Below, one piece after another: positions 55,633 through 64,000 of a stretch of DNA of 64,000 nt. Source of the stretch: Brevundimonas sp. (GTDB lineage: Bacteria > Pseudomonadota > Alphaproteobacteria > Caulobacterales > Caulobacteraceae); NCBI RefSeq assembly GCF_027484365.1, contig NZ_JAIXTC010000031.1:1-64000 (forward strand), given 5' to 3'. Position numbers and translations under genes: made by a program. The notes under the pieces were generated by a model. The model was not told the DNA's origin, ran no database searches, and saw only the letters and a program-made list of their open reading frames with translations. Position 1 is the stretch's first letter. Each line of letters begins with the position of its first letter.

Positions 55633-56391
55633 CTAGCGAGCGAGCCAGCCGCCATCGACGGGAAGCGTGATGCCCTGGACATAGTCCGACGCCGCCGACG
55701 ACAGGAAGACCGCCGCCCCGCCGATGTCCGACGGCTGACCCCACCGGCCCGAGGGGATGCGGCCGAGGATTTCCTTCGACCGGACCGGGTCGTCCTGCAG
55801 CGCCTGGGTGTTGTCGGTGGCGAAATAGCCCGGCGCGATGGCGTTGGCGTTGACGCCGTGCTTGGCCCACTCGTTGGCCATCAGCTTGGTCAGGCCCGCG
55901 ACGCCCGACTTGGACGCCGTGTAGGACGGGACCCGGATCCCGCCCTGGAAGGACAGCATCGAGGCCGTGTTGATGATCTTGCCCTTGCGACCGCCGGCGA
56001 TCATGTCCCGCACCACGGCCTGCGAGAGGAAGAAGACGGACTTCAGATTGACGTTCATGACGTCGTCCCAGTCTTCCTCGGTGAAGTCCACGGCGTCGGC
56101 GCGGCGGATGATCCCCGCGTTGTTCACCAGGATGTCGATGGGGCCCAGGGCCTCCTTGGCTTCCTGCACTATGCGCGCGATCGGCTCCATGGAGCCGAGG
56201 TCGGCCTGGATCGAGATGGCCTTGACGCCCTTGGCCAGGCACTGGCCGACGGTGTCGTCCGAGGCGCGGCGGGCCACCGAGGCGATGGACGCGCCTGCGT
56301 CCGCCAGGGCCAGGGCGATGCCCTGTCCGATGCCGGTGTTGCCGCCCGTGACGACAGCGACCTTGCCCTGCAGGCTGAATGGATTGGTCAT
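55633..56391 (-). CDS. kduD: 2-deoxy-D-gluconate 3-dehydrogenase (2-keto-3-deoxygluconate oxidoreductase) KduD
   Basis: 252 residues, short-chain dehydrogenase. It converts 2,5-diketo-3-deoxygluconate to 2-keto-3-deoxygluconate. N-terminus FSLQGKVAVVTGGNTGIGQGI, NNAGIIRRADAVDF and TASMLSFQGGIRVPSYTASKSG match KduD closely, including the Ser-Tyr-Lys catalytic set. It starts 6 bases after the kduI remnant and is followed 21 bases on by kdgK. Confidence 0.92.
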   Translation of the reverse strand: MTNPFSLQGKVAVVTGGNTGIGQGIALALADAGASIASVARRASDDTVGQCLAKGVKAISIQADLGSMEPIARIVQEAKEALGPIDILVNNAGIIRRADAVDFTEEDWDDVMNVNLKSVFFLSQAVVRDMIAGGRKGKIINTASMLSFQGGIRVPSYTASKSGVAGLTKLMANEWAKHGVNANAIAPGYFATDNTQALQDDPVRSKEILGRIPSGRWGQPSDIGGAAVFLSSAASDYVQGITLPVDGGWLAR

Positions 56392-56397
56392 GAGGCC

Positions 56398-56598
56398 CTA
56401 CTTCAGTTGGCGGACGTCGGGGACGTCCATGTCGGTATAGTCGATTGTCTCGCCGCCCATCGCCCGGATGGGGGTATGCTTCAGTCCCGGCTCGCCCGCC
56501 GCGAACCGGCCCGCGATCAGATGGCGGTCGCGGAGATCGTCATTGCCGCCGCCGGCCATCGAAAGCGGATGGGCGGCATGGTATGTCCTGCGATACAT
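56398..56598 (-). pseudogene. kduI: Internally deleted kduI remnant (5-keto-4-deoxyuronate isomerase)
   Basis: A 66-codon ORF. Its first 43 residues (MYRRTYHAAHP, DLRDRHLIAGRFAAGE, LKHTP) align with the N-terminus of KduI. Its last 20 or so (MGGETIDYTDMDVPDVRQLK) align with the KduI C-terminus, which in E. coli ends in GENQVFDDMDHVAVKDLR. About 210 central residues, including all metal-binding His and Glu of the cupin core, are missing. The two ends are joined in frame and end at TAG six bases before kduD. An isomerase function is not possible. It may persist as a leader that couples translation to kduD. Confidence 0.72.
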
Positions 56599-56630
56599 GC
56601 GGCGATCCTCCCACCAGCGTTGAGGGGCTT

Positions 56631-56645
56631 GGTAACCGGTGTCAA
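56631..56645. promoter_or_regulatory. LacI-type operator in the kdu/rpiB-like divergent promoter
   Basis: GGTAACCGGTGTCAA, the reverse complement of TTGACACCGGTTACC. It lies between the minus-strand kdu operon and the plus-strand isomerase gene and could control both. Confidence 0.68.
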
Positions 56646-56717
56646 AACCAGATGCAAATGATCGGGCGAAGGCGTAAAGGCCTCGCATCCATTCCAAGTC
56701 TTGCCGAGAGGAACCCC

Positions 56718-57377
56718 ATGAAAATCGCCCTGATCACCGAGAACAGCCAGGCCGCGAAGAACGCGATCATCCACGACGCCCTGACCACGGTGGCCGAGCC
56801 CCTGGGCCATCAGGTCTTCAACTACGGCATGTACACGGCCGAGGACAAAGCCTCGCTGACCTATGTCATGAACGGTTTGCTGGCCGGCATCCTGCTGAAC
56901 TCCGGAGCCGCCGACTTCGTCGTCACCGGCTGCGGCACGGGCATGGGCTCCATGCTGGCCTGCAACGCCATGCCGGGCGTCTTCTGCGGTCTGGTGATCG
57001 ATCCCACCGACGCCTTCCTGTTCGGCCAGATCAACGACGGCAACGCCATCTCCATGCCCTACGCCAAGGGTTTCGGCTGGGCCGCCGAGCTGAACCTGCA
57101 GGACGTCTACAGGAAGCTGTTCGACGGCGAGCGGGGCCTCGGCTATCCCAAGGAGCGCGCCGAGATCATGGCGAAGAACCGCGGCATCCTGAAATCCCTC
57201 AAGGCCGTGACCTGCAAGGACATGCTCACGGTGCTGAAGGAGGTCGACCAGGACCTGCTGAAAGCCGCCGTCGCCGGCGAGAAGTTCCAGGAGTATTTCT
57301 TCGCCAACGCCACGGACGAGGGCATCCGCGACTACATCAAGGGCGTCGTCGGCGCGAAGGTCGCCGAGCCGGCCTGA
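56718..57377 (+). CDS. RpiB/LacA/LacB-family isomerase, probably a DhuI-like uronate isomerase
   Basis: 219 residues. The family's catalytic Cys motif is TGCGTGMGSMLACN. N-terminus MKIALITENSQAAKN is typical, but the protein is longer than ribose-5-phosphate isomerase B (about 150), with an added C-terminal helical part (150-219). In streptococci the RpiB-family enzyme DhuI, of similar size, isomerises 4-deoxy-5-hexosulose uronate in place of KduI. Location opposite kduD and the broken kduI makes that the best inference. ATG 56718 follows GAGAGGAA. Confidence 0.82.
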   Translation: MKIALITENSQAAKNAIIHDALTTVAEPLGHQVFNYGMYTAEDKASLTYVMNGLLAGILLNSGAADFVVTGCGTGMGSMLACNAMPGVFCGLVIDPTDAFLFGQINDGNAISMPYAKGFGWAAELNLQDVYRKLFDGERGLGYPKERAEIMAKNRGILKSLKAVTCKDMLTVLKEVDQDLLKAAVAGEKFQEYFFANATDEGIRDYIKGVVGAKVAEPA

Positions 57378-57387
57378 GTTACCGCCT

Positions 57388-57561
57388 CCCTCTCCCGGTG
57401 GGAGAGGGCTTGAGGCTCGCAGAGCGCAGCGATGCGCCAGCTGAAAGGGTGAGGGGTTACGCTCTCACCCTGGACGCACCGCAACCCCTCATCCTTCCGC
57501 GCAAGTCTGATCGCCCGGACGGGCTCTCAGGCGCTCAAGCCCTCTCCCTCCGGGAGAGGGC
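57388..57561. repeat. Compound palindromic intergenic repeat
   Basis: Outer hairpins CCCTCTCCCGGTGGGAGAGGG (split copy at 57388-57408) and a similar copy at 57541-57561 enclose CTTGAGGCTCGCAGAGCG and AAAGGGTGAGGG segments. The left half matches the right half of the 19904-20067 element in reverse. The right hairpin is followed by CTTTT and might terminate the isomerase transcript. Confidence 0.85.
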
Positions 57562-57570
57562 TTTTGAGTT

Positions 57571-58629
57571 TCAGAGTTCCTTCGCCGAATCCCTGACCAC
57601 CAGGGACGGCCGGACCTCGGGCTGGTTCAGTTTCGCCGGATCCAGCCCGCGCATCGGCGCCAGGAGCTTTTCGGCCGCCATCCGGCCCATGTCGCGGATC
57701 GGCAGGCGAACGGACGTCAGATTGGGCCAGACCCGTGACGCCATCGGCAGGTCGTCGTAGCCGACGACGCTCAGGTCACGCGGTATCTCCAGCCCCATGT
57801 CGCGGGCGACCTTGAACACCCCGAGGGCCATTTCGTCGTTGCCGGTGAAGATGGCGGTCGGCGGCGGGTCGAGCGTCAGCAGGGTCCTGGCGGCCTCAAC
57901 GCCCGATTCGAACGTATAGGCTCCGACGGCGACATAGCGGTCGTCCAGCGTCAGCCCCCTTTCGGCCAGGCCTTCGCGGAAGCCGCCGCCGCGCACGGCG
58001 CTGGAGCGGAACAGTTCGGGGCCCGAGATGAAGCCGATCCGGCTGTGGCCGAGGTCGGCGAGATGCCGTCCCGCCTCCGCCGCGCCGAGATGGTCGTTGG
58101 TCACCAGCATCGATCCGACGTCGTCGAGCGACACGGAGGCGATGCGGACATAGGGACAGTCGAGATCCCGCAGCACGGCGATGACCCTCTCGTCCTCGGA
58201 CATCGACGGCGGCAGGATCACGCCGAACAGCTTCTGGCGCTCCACGAAGGCGCGGATGTCGGCGACGAGGGTCTCGGAGGTCCGGACACAGGGATGGACG
58301 ACCAGTTCCAGGCCGGAGCCACGCAGCGCGTCCAGCACCCCCTGCTGCATGTTCACGACGTAGTTCGGGCTCGGGTTGTCGTAGATCAGCCCGACCAGGA
58401 AGGACCGCCGGAAGGCGAGGCCGCGCGCCTGCGCATCCGGCGTGAAGCCCAGGTCGTCGATCACCGCATTGACCCGGACGCGGGTCTCTTCGCGCACGAA
58501 GGGCGACTGGTTGATCACCCGCGAAACCGTCTTCTTCGACACCGCCGCGATACGCGCCACGTCGTTGATCGTCGGCCGTTTTCCGGGCTTCAGTCCGGCG
58601 CGTCCGGATGTCGTATCGTCGTCGGTCAA
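57571..58629 (-). CDS. LacI-family transcriptional regulator of the pectin/uronate cluster
   Basis: 352 residues. The DNA-binding helix-turn-helix is TINDVARIAAVSKKTVSRVI (about 19-38). It continues with the periplasmic-binding-protein-like effector domain (GLIYDNPSPNYVVNMQ, FISGPELFRSSAVRGGGF and TAIFTGNDEMALG). The likely targets are the three TTGACACCGGTTWCC sites in the cluster, one of which lies in its own divergent promoter. The ligand is probably a uronate breakdown product, by inference. Confidence 0.92.
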   Translation of the reverse strand: MTDDDTTSGRAGLKPGKRPTINDVARIAAVSKKTVSRVINQSPFVREETRVRVNAVIDDLGFTPDAQARGLAFRRSFLVGLIYDNPSPNYVVNMQQGVLDALRGSGLELVVHPCVRTSETLVADIRAFVERQKLFGVILPPSMSEDERVIAVLRDLDCPYVRIASVSLDDVGSMLVTNDHLGAAEAGRHLADLGHSRIGFISGPELFRSSAVRGGGFREGLAERGLTLDDRYVAVGAYTFESGVEAARTLLTLDPPPTAIFTGNDEMALGVFKVARDMGLEIPRDLSVVGYDDLPMASRVWPNLTSVRLPIRDMGRMAAEKLLAPMRGLDPAKLNQPEVRPSLVVRDSAKEL

Positions 58630-58700
58630 GCTCGACCTCTTGCTGTGAACCGCCAGTCCTACAACCGGCCGGGCCCGTACGCCATGCCCGACGGCTGATA

Positions 58701-58737
58701 GACACCGATGTCACCAAGAGCGTTGACACCGGTTTCC
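58701..58737. promoter_or_regulatory. Two LacI-type sites in the lacI/hydratase divergent promoter
   Basis: TTGACACCGGTTTCC lies at 58723-58737, identical to the site by the lyase gene. Just upstream is GACACCGATGTC (58701-58712), a near-palindrome that shares the GACACCG half-site. Together they could give cooperative binding and autoregulation. Confidence 0.6.
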
Positions 58738-58838
58738 TTCCCCTTCAATCATCCTCCAACCGACGGGAAGATCGGCTTCTGGCAAATGACATCGGGACGG
58801 CGCGTGACGGGCATTCATCATCATTCGGCGGTCGCGGC

Positions 58839-59651
58839 ATGAGCGCGGCGAACGCCCACGGCCTGAACGACACCGTGTCGGACATCGCCGCGCGGTTCGT
58901 CGACGCGCGTCTGTCGAAGACCGGCATGGCGGACTACCCGGGGCGGATTCCGCTGGACATGGCCACCGCCTATGCGACCCAGGAAGTCGCCATCAGCCTT
59001 TTCCCGGACGAGATCGTCGGCTGGAAGGTCGGCATGGTGCCGCCGCCGCAGCAGTCTGCCCTGGGCATTCACCGTCTGGCCGGCCCGATCTTCCGACGCA
59101 ACTTCTGGACCCCGTCGGCCGAACCCACGCCCCTGCCGGAGATCGAGGGCGGTTTCGCCGCCGTTGAAGCCGAGTTCGTCGCCCGCATGGGTCCGGTCGA
59201 CCCGTCAAAGCTGGAATGGACGCTGGAAGAGGCCACCGCGGCCGTCGCCGGTCTGCACATCGGCGTCGAACTCGCCGGTAGTCCGCTGACCACGATCAAC
59301 GACCTGGGCTCCGCTGTGGTCGCTTCCGACTTCGGCAACAACGGCGGCCTCATCCTGGGCGCAGAGATTGAGGACTGGGCCGCGCGTCTGCCAGGCATCG
59401 AGGTCGAGACCCGTATCGATGGTCAGGTCATCGGCACAGGCAAAGCCGAGTCCATTCCACGCGGCGTTCTGGAATCGGTGCGTTTTCTGCTCGAGAATCT
59501 GGCTCGCCGCGGGCGCCCCGCAACGGAAGGGACGCTGGTTTCGACCGGCGCCGTCACAGGGGTCCACCGGGTTCATGCCGGAGCCAGGGCCATCTGCGCC
59601 TTCTCGGGCGTGGGGGAAATCCATTGCTCGGTCGTAAGGGCCGAGGCGTAA
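58839..59651 (+). CDS. 2-keto-4-pentenoate hydratase-like protein (FAH/MhpD family)
   Basis: 270 residues. It resembles MhpD-type hydratases/decarboxylases: DEIVGWKVGMV, AVEAEFVARMG (metal ligand Glu pair), GLHIGVELAGSPL and FGNNGGLILGAEI. These act on 2-keto acids. In this cluster a role in sugar-acid dehydration or removal of 2-keto intermediates is possible, but no precise step is evident. The frame extends upstream through the operator region. ATG 58839 is preferred. It is followed by the MFS transporter gene. Confidence 0.78.
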   Translation: MSAANAHGLNDTVSDIAARFVDARLSKTGMADYPGRIPLDMATAYATQEVAISLFPDEIVGWKVGMVPPPQQSALGIHRLAGPIFRRNFWTPSAEPTPLPEIEGGFAAVEAEFVARMGPVDPSKLEWTLEEATAAVAGLHIGVELAGSPLTTINDLGSAVVASDFGNNGGLILGAEIEDWAARLPGIEVETRIDGQVIGTGKAESIPRGVLESVRFLLENLARRGRPATEGTLVSTGAVTGVHRVHAGARAICAFSGVGEIHCSVVRAEA

Positions 59652-59728
59652 ACAACCGTTGAGCCAGAACCCGTCGCGCCGCTCACGGTGACAAGACGGG
59701 TCAGGGTTCGCAAAAGAGGGACGGGTCC

Positions 59729-61039
59729 ATGACAGACGCCACTGCGAACAAGGTCGAACCGATCCAGATCCAGCCGCCGGCGGGCAAGTACCGCTGGGTC
59801 GTGGTCTGGCTGCTGTTCGCGGCCATGGTCATCAACTACGTCGACCGTCAGGCGCTGGGCGTCCTGAAGCCGACCCTGATGGATGAGTTCGGCTGGACCG
59901 AGACCAACTATGCCGACATCGTATTCTGGTTCCAGGCCTCATACGCCGTCTCCTACCTGCTGTGGGGGCGTATCGTGGACAAGATCGGGGCCCGCTGGGG
60001 CTTCGGCCTCGCCTTCATCATCTGGCAGATCGCCTTCATCGCCCACGCGGGCATCCGCAGCCTGAACACGGCCATCTTCGCCCGGGTCGCCCTGGGCATC
60101 GGCGAGGGCGGCGGCTTCCCCGCCGGCATCAAGGCGGTGACCGAGTGGTTCCCCAAGAAGGAACGCGCATTCGCCGTCGGCATCTTCAACGCCGGCACCA
60201 ATATCGGCGCGATCATCACGCCTCTGATCATCCCCTTCATCGCCTCGATCTGGCTGGGCACGGTCGCCGAACCCAACTGGCAGATGGCGTTGATCATCGT
60301 CGGCGCCGCAGGCTTCATCTGGGTGCCGATCTGGTTCGCCGTCTACAAGCGTCCGGGTGAGCACAGCCGCGTCACCCCGGCCGAGCTGAACTGGATCGCC
60401 CAGGACGCGCCCGATCCCGTGCACAAGGTCGGCTGGCTGAAGCTGCTCACGGTCAAGGAAACCTGGGCCTATGCGCTCGGCAAATTCCTTATCGATCCGA
60501 TCTGGTGGTTCTTCCTGTTCTGGCTGCCGGGCTTCCTGCAGAAGCAGTATGACCTCAACATCCTGACCTTCGGCCCGCCGTTGATCGCCATCTATCTGCT
60601 GAGCGACGTGGGGTCGGTGGGCGGCGGCTGGCTGTCCAGCCAGTTCCTGAAGCGCGGCATGAGCCTGAACGCGGCGCGCAAGCTGACCATGCTGATCTGC
60701 GCCATCGCCGTGCTGCCCGTCGCCTTCGCCGGCATGGCCGCCAACCTGTGGGTCGCAGTGCTGATCATCGGCATAGCGACTGCGGCGCACCAGGGCTTCT
60801 CGGCCAATCTCTACGCCATGCCGGGTGACGTCTTCCCGCGCTCGGCGGTGGGCTCGGTGGTCGGTATCGGCGGCATGATCGGCGGCTTCGGCGGCATGGC
60901 CATGGCCAAATACGCGGGCTACGTCCTGGACAAGATCGGCAGTTACACGCCCATCTTCATCGTCGCGGCCTCTGCCTATCTGGTGGCCCTGCTGGTGATC
61001 CACCTCCTGTCGCCGCGCTACGAGCCGGCCAAGGTCTGA
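59729..61039 (+). CDS. MFS transporter, hexuronate/anion:cation symporter family (ExuT-like)
   Basis: 436 residues with about 12 membrane helices. MVINYVDRQALGVLKPTL is the hallmark N-terminus of the ACS family of hexuronate and glucarate transporters, and FNAGTNIGAIITPLIIP is also typical. It likely imports galacturonate or unsaturated uronates across the inner membrane. AGAGGGACGG precedes the ATG. It is followed by a terminator. Confidence 0.9.
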   Translation: MTDATANKVEPIQIQPPAGKYRWVVVWLLFAAMVINYVDRQALGVLKPTLMDEFGWTETNYADIVFWFQASYAVSYLLWGRIVDKIGARWGFGLAFIIWQIAFIAHAGIRSLNTAIFARVALGIGEGGGFPAGIKAVTEWFPKKERAFAVGIFNAGTNIGAIITPLIIPFIASIWLGTVAEPNWQMALIIVGAAGFIWVPIWFAVYKRPGEHSRVTPAELNWIAQDAPDPVHKVGWLKLLTVKETWAYALGKFLIDPIWWFFLFWLPGFLQKQYDLNILTFGPPLIAIYLLSDVGSVGGGWLSSQFLKRGMSLNAARKLTMLICAIAVLPVAFAGMAANLWVAVLIIGIATAAHQGFSANLYAMPGDVFPRSAVGSVVGIGGMIGGFGGMAMAKYAGYVLDKIGSYTPIFIVAASAYLVALLVIHLLSPRYEPAKV

Positions 61040-61063
61040 AACTGGCCGGACTGGACGGATCAG

Positions 61064-61099
61064 GGCGGGAGTCGCAATAGAGCGGCTCTCGCCTTTTTT
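61064..61099 (+). terminator. Rho-independent terminator after the MFS gene
   Basis: Stem GGCGGGAG/CTCTCGCC (61064-61071/61086-61093, one G-T pair) is followed by six T residues. The tail ends only 10 bases before the mutA start codon, so it also forms part of any mutA leader. Confidence 0.85.
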
Positions 61100-61109
61100 C
61101 GGAGTCCGC

Positions 61110-62498
61110 ATGTCCCAGCCCTTCCCGATCCCGACGCCCGCCGACTGGCGCGCCGAGGCCGAGAAGGCGCTGAAGGGCAAACCGGTGGAGGGGCTTGTCC
61201 ATCTTGATGCCGACCATCTGACCACCCGTCCGCTGTACGGCCGCGCCAATGCGACGGAGGCGGTGTTCGCGCCCCGGACCTCCGATGCCGACGGCCGGGC
61301 CTGGGACCTGCGCACCCAGGTCGAGGGCGATGAACCCGAGGTCGTCAATGCGGCGGTCCTCGCTGACCTCGAAGGCGGCGCGGCCTCGGTCATTCTGTCG
61401 GGATCGGTTCTCGCCGATTCCGAGCCGCTCGGCCGGGCGCTGAACGGAGCCGCCCTGGAACTGGCGCCCGTCGGCCTCGATGCCGGCCTTTCAGGTCCGG
61501 ACGCCGCCAACGCCCTGGCCGTCGTCGCCAAGGGCTCCCCGCGCGCGAAACTGATGTTCCACATGGATCCACTGACGGCCTTCGCCGCGACAGGCGGATC
61601 GCCGCGCGCGATCGGGGAGCACCTCAGCCTCGCCGCCAACACCGCCGCCCGCCACGCCGGCGCCTATTCCGAAGCGACCTTCTTCCTCGCCACCGGCCGC
61701 GCCGCCCACGAGGCCGGCGGGTCCCACGGCCAGGAACTGGGCTTCGCCGCCGCTGCCGCCGTGGCCGTCCTCAAGGCCGCCGTCGAGGCCGACCTGCCGA
61801 TCGACCGGGCGCTGGCCGGCACTGTGCTCGGCGTCAGTGTCGATGCCGAATATTTCGATAGCCTGGCCAAGGTTCGGGCGCTCCGCCTGATCTGGCGCTC
61901 GATCGCCTCCGCCTACGGGCACGACACGCCCGCCCGGATCGAGGCCCGGTCCTCGCGCCGCATGCTGGCGGCCAGGGACCCCTGGCCCAACCTGCTGCGC
62001 CTGACCGCCGCCGGCTTCGCCGGCGCCGTCGGCGGCGCCGACGCCGTGGTGCTGGACGGCTTCAGCCGCGCTGTCGGTCGTCCCGATGCCTTCGCCCGGC
62101 GTCAGGCGCGCAATACCCAGTTGATCCTGATGGAAGAGGCCCACATTGGCCGGGTCGCCGATCCGGCCGCCGGCTCCTGGTTCCTCGACCACCGCACCCG
62201 GGACCTCGCCGAGGCCGGCTGGGCCGAGTTCCAGCGCATCGAACGCGAGGGGGGCATTGTCGCCTCCCTGCGCGCCGGCGCCCTGCAGCAGCGCATCGCT
62301 GCCTCCCGCGCCGCCGGCAAGGCCGCCCTGTCCGAAGGCGGCGGCCAGAGGGTCGGCGTGACGAAGTTCGTGGACGCTGACGTGCGCTCCGTCACGGTCG
62401 AACCGTCGACAGCCTCCGTCCCGGGACACGGCGGCGACGCGTGTCCGCCGCTCACACCGTTGCGCTGGGCCGAGGCCTTCGAGGGAGACGCGGCATGA
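61110..62498 (+). CDS. mutA: Methylmalonyl-CoA mutase small (beta) subunit
   Basis: 462 residues. The non-catalytic partner of the B12-dependent mutase that interconverts methylmalonyl-CoA and succinyl-CoA. It is TIM-barrel-like, with [21 protein letters not shown] and the late [20 protein letters not shown] segment resembling the large subunit. It lacks most of a C-terminal B12 domain. CGGAG precedes ATG 61110. The stop overlaps mutB by 4 bases. Confidence 0.93.
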   Translation: MSQPFPIPTPADWRAEAEKALKGKPVEGLVHLDADHLTTRPLYGRANATEAVFAPRTSDADGRAWDLRTQVEGDEPEVVNAAVLADLEGGAASVILSGSVLADSEPLGRALNGAALELAPVGLDAGLSGPDAANALAVVAKGSPRAKLMFHMDPLTAFAATGGSPRAIGEHLSLAANTAARHAGAYSEATFFLATGRAAHEAGGSHGQELGFAAAAAVAVLKAAVEADLPIDRALAGTVLGVSVDAEYFDSLAKVRALRLIWRSIASAYGHDTPARIEARSSRRMLAARDPWPNLLRLTAAGFAGAVGGADAVVLDGFSRAVGRPDAFARRQARNTQLILMEEAHIGRVADPAAGSWFLDHRTRDLAEAGWAEFQRIEREGGIVASLRAGALQQRIAASRAAGKAALSEGGGQRVGVTKFVDADVRSVTVEPSTASVPGHGGDACPPLTPLRWAEAFEGDAA

Positions 62499-64000
62499 CC
62501 ATCCCCGATTTCACCAAGGTCCCCCTCGACCTGTCGCCGCTGGACGGAGCCCTCGACCGCGCCCCGATCCGCACGCCCGAAGGCATCGACATCGCGGCCG
62601 CCTATGACGCCGGGGACATAGCAGGCCTGACATTCACCGACGGCCTGCCCGGCTTCGCGCCCTTCGTGCGGGGGCCCTATCCGACCATGTATGCGTCCAA
62701 CCCCTGGACCGTCCGCCAGTACGCCGGCTTCTCGACCGCCGAGGCCTCCAACGCCTTCTACCGTCGCAACCTCGCGGCCGGTCAGAAGGGGCTGTCGATC
62801 GCCTTCGACCTGGCCACCCACCGGGGCTACGACAGTGACCACCCGCGCGTCGCCGGCGATGTCGGCATGGCGGGTGTCGCCATCGATTCTATCCTCGACA
62901 TGCGGACCCTGTTCGACGGCATTCCGCTCGACCAGATGTCGGTGTCGATGACCATGAACGGCGCCGTCCTGCCGATTCTGGCCCTCTATGTCGTGGCGGC
63001 CGAGGAGCAGGGTGTCGAGCACAAGGCCCTGACCGGGACCATACAGAACGATATCCTCAAGGAGTTCATGGTCCGGAACACCTACATCTATCCGCCCGGG
63101 CCCTCGATGCGGATCATCGCCGACATCTTCGCCTGGACGGCGCAGGAGACGCCGAAGTTCAACTCCATCTCGATCAGCGGCTACCACATGCAGGAGGCCG
63201 GGGCCTCGGCCGACCTCGAGCTGGCCTACACCCTGTCCGACGGGCTGGAATACATCCGTGCCGGGGTCGCCGCAGGCATGGACGTCGACCGGTTCGCGCC
63301 GCGCCTGAGCTTCTTCTGGGCCATCGGCATGGACTATTTCATGGAGGTGGCCAAGCTGCGCGCCGGTCGCCTGCTCTGGGCCGAGGCGGTGCAGGCCGAG
63401 TTCGCGCCGAAGGATTCACGCAGTCTGTCGCTGCGGGCCCACTGCCAGACCTCGGGCTGGTCGCTGGCGGCCCAGGACGTGTTCAATAACGTGCCCCGCA
63501 CCATGGTCGAAGCGATGGCTGCGGCGGGCGGCCAGACCCAGAGCCTGCACACCAATTCGCTGGATGAGGCCCTGGCCTTGCCGACGGACTTTTCGGCCCG
63601 GATCGCCCGCAACACCCAGCTGCTGCTGCAGCTCGAGACCGGTCTGACGAAGGTCATCGACCCCTGGGGCGGCAGCTTCTTCGTCGAACGCCTGACCCAC
63701 GAACTGGCGGAGCGCGCCCGCGCCCACATGGCTGAGGTCCGCGAACTGGGCGGCATGGCGAAGGCCATCGAGGCCGGCCTGCCCAAGTTGCGGATCGAGG
63801 AGGCCGCGGCGCGGACCCAGGCGCGGATCGACACCGGCCAGCAGACCGTCGTTGGCGTGAACCGCTATCTCAATGACACCCCGGACGACATTCCGGTGCT
63901 GAAAGTCGACAACGCGGCCGTCCTCGCCGCCCAGATCGAGAAGCTGAAACGTCTCCGCGCTGAACGCGACGAGGCGAAATGCCAGGCCGCTCTCAAGGCC
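62495..64000 (+). CDS. mutB: Methylmalonyl-CoA mutase large (alpha) subunit, truncated by the window end
   Basis: 502 codons are present, with no stop before the window edge. The catalytic TIM-barrel is nearly complete: the N-terminal [62 protein letters not shown] and HCQTSGWSL are all large-subunit signatures. The C-terminal cobalamin-binding domain (DxHxxG motif) would lie beyond the edge. It starts within the mutA stop (ATGA), so the two are co-translated. It serves propionate and branched-chain degradation. Confidence 0.95.
   Translation, partial: MTIPDFTKVPLDLSPLDGALDRAPIRTPEGIDIAAAYDAGDIAGLTFTDGLPGFAPFVRGPYPTMYASNPWTVRQYAGFSTAEASNAFYRRNLAAGQKGLSIAFDLATHRGYDSDHPRVAGDVGMAGVAIDSILDMRTLFDGIPLDQMSVSMTMNGAVLPILALYVVAAEEQGVEHKALTGTIQNDILKEFMVRNTYIYPPGPSMRIIADIFAWTAQETPKFNSISISGYHMQEAGASADLELAYTLSDGLEYIRAGVAAGMDVDRFAPRLSFFWAIGMDYFMEVAKLRAGRLLWAEAVQAEFAPKDSRSLSLRAHCQTSGWSLAAQDVFNNVPRTMVEAMAAAGGQTQSLHTNSLDEALALPTDFSARIARNTQLLLQLETGLTKVIDPWGGSFFVERLTHELAERARAHMAEVRELGGMAKAIEAGLPKLRIEEAAARTQARIDTGQQTVVGVNRYLNDTPDDIPVLKVDNAAVLAAQIEKLKRLRAERDEAKCQAALKA

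Overview
The window is GC-rich, densely packed chromosomal DNA from an alphaproteobacterium, most likely Caulobacteraceae and plausibly Brevundimonas. The evidence is an aa3 cytochrome oxidase cluster in alphaproteobacterial order, a GEDEF/EAL phosphodiesterase resembling Caulobacter PdeA beside a YqgE/AlgH gene, two TonB-dependent receptors with Caulobacter-type signal peptides, and compound palindromic intergenic repeats. Taxonomy is inferred from gene content only. I see no rRNA, tRNA, prophage, insertion sequence or CRISPR array.

Layout. 1-378 is non-coding and rich in inverted repeats. 379-11775 holds a POT peptide transporter, two paralogous TonB-dependent receptors that share a 34-bp upstream element, a small anchored protein, a TraB/GumN-like protein, tldD, and a PadR-DUF1700-DUF2807 operon. 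12041-19900 is the aa3 oxidase cluster: ctaC, ctaD, ctaB, a CoxF-like gene, ctaG, ctaE, DUF983, SURF1 and an M16 protease. 20087-31700 carries a GNAT acetyltransferase, the pdeA-like gene, yqgE, a peroxiredoxin, an orphan vsr, a hybrid histidine kinase, pyrD with small metabolic neighbours, gloB, phaB and a RutE-like nitroreductase. 31854-37316 contains DUF72, truA, fmt, an intruding hydrolase, def and a pentapeptide-repeat protein. 37360-43164 contains a thioesterase, an S9 peptidase, and a tightly overlapping acyltransferase-tsaE-amgK-murU run. 43318-52049 contains addB-addA, a newly noticed 56-residue membrane ORF, trxA, trmD and rplS.

52140-61039 is a coherent pectin/uronate catabolic cluster: a PL10 pectate lyase, a LamG protein, kdgK, kduD, an RpiB-family isomerase, a LacI regulator, a hydratase-family enzyme and a hexuronate-type MFS transporter. 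Three near-identical LacI-type operators (TTGACACCGGTTWCC) lie in its promoter regions. The kduI gene that should supply the isomerase step has collapsed to a 66-codon ORF that joins the N-terminus of KduI in frame to its C-terminus. The adjacent RpiB-family protein resembles the streptococcal DhuI isomerase and probably replaces it. This is the most interesting locus in the window. The window ends in mutA and a truncated mutB (methylmalonyl-CoA mutase).
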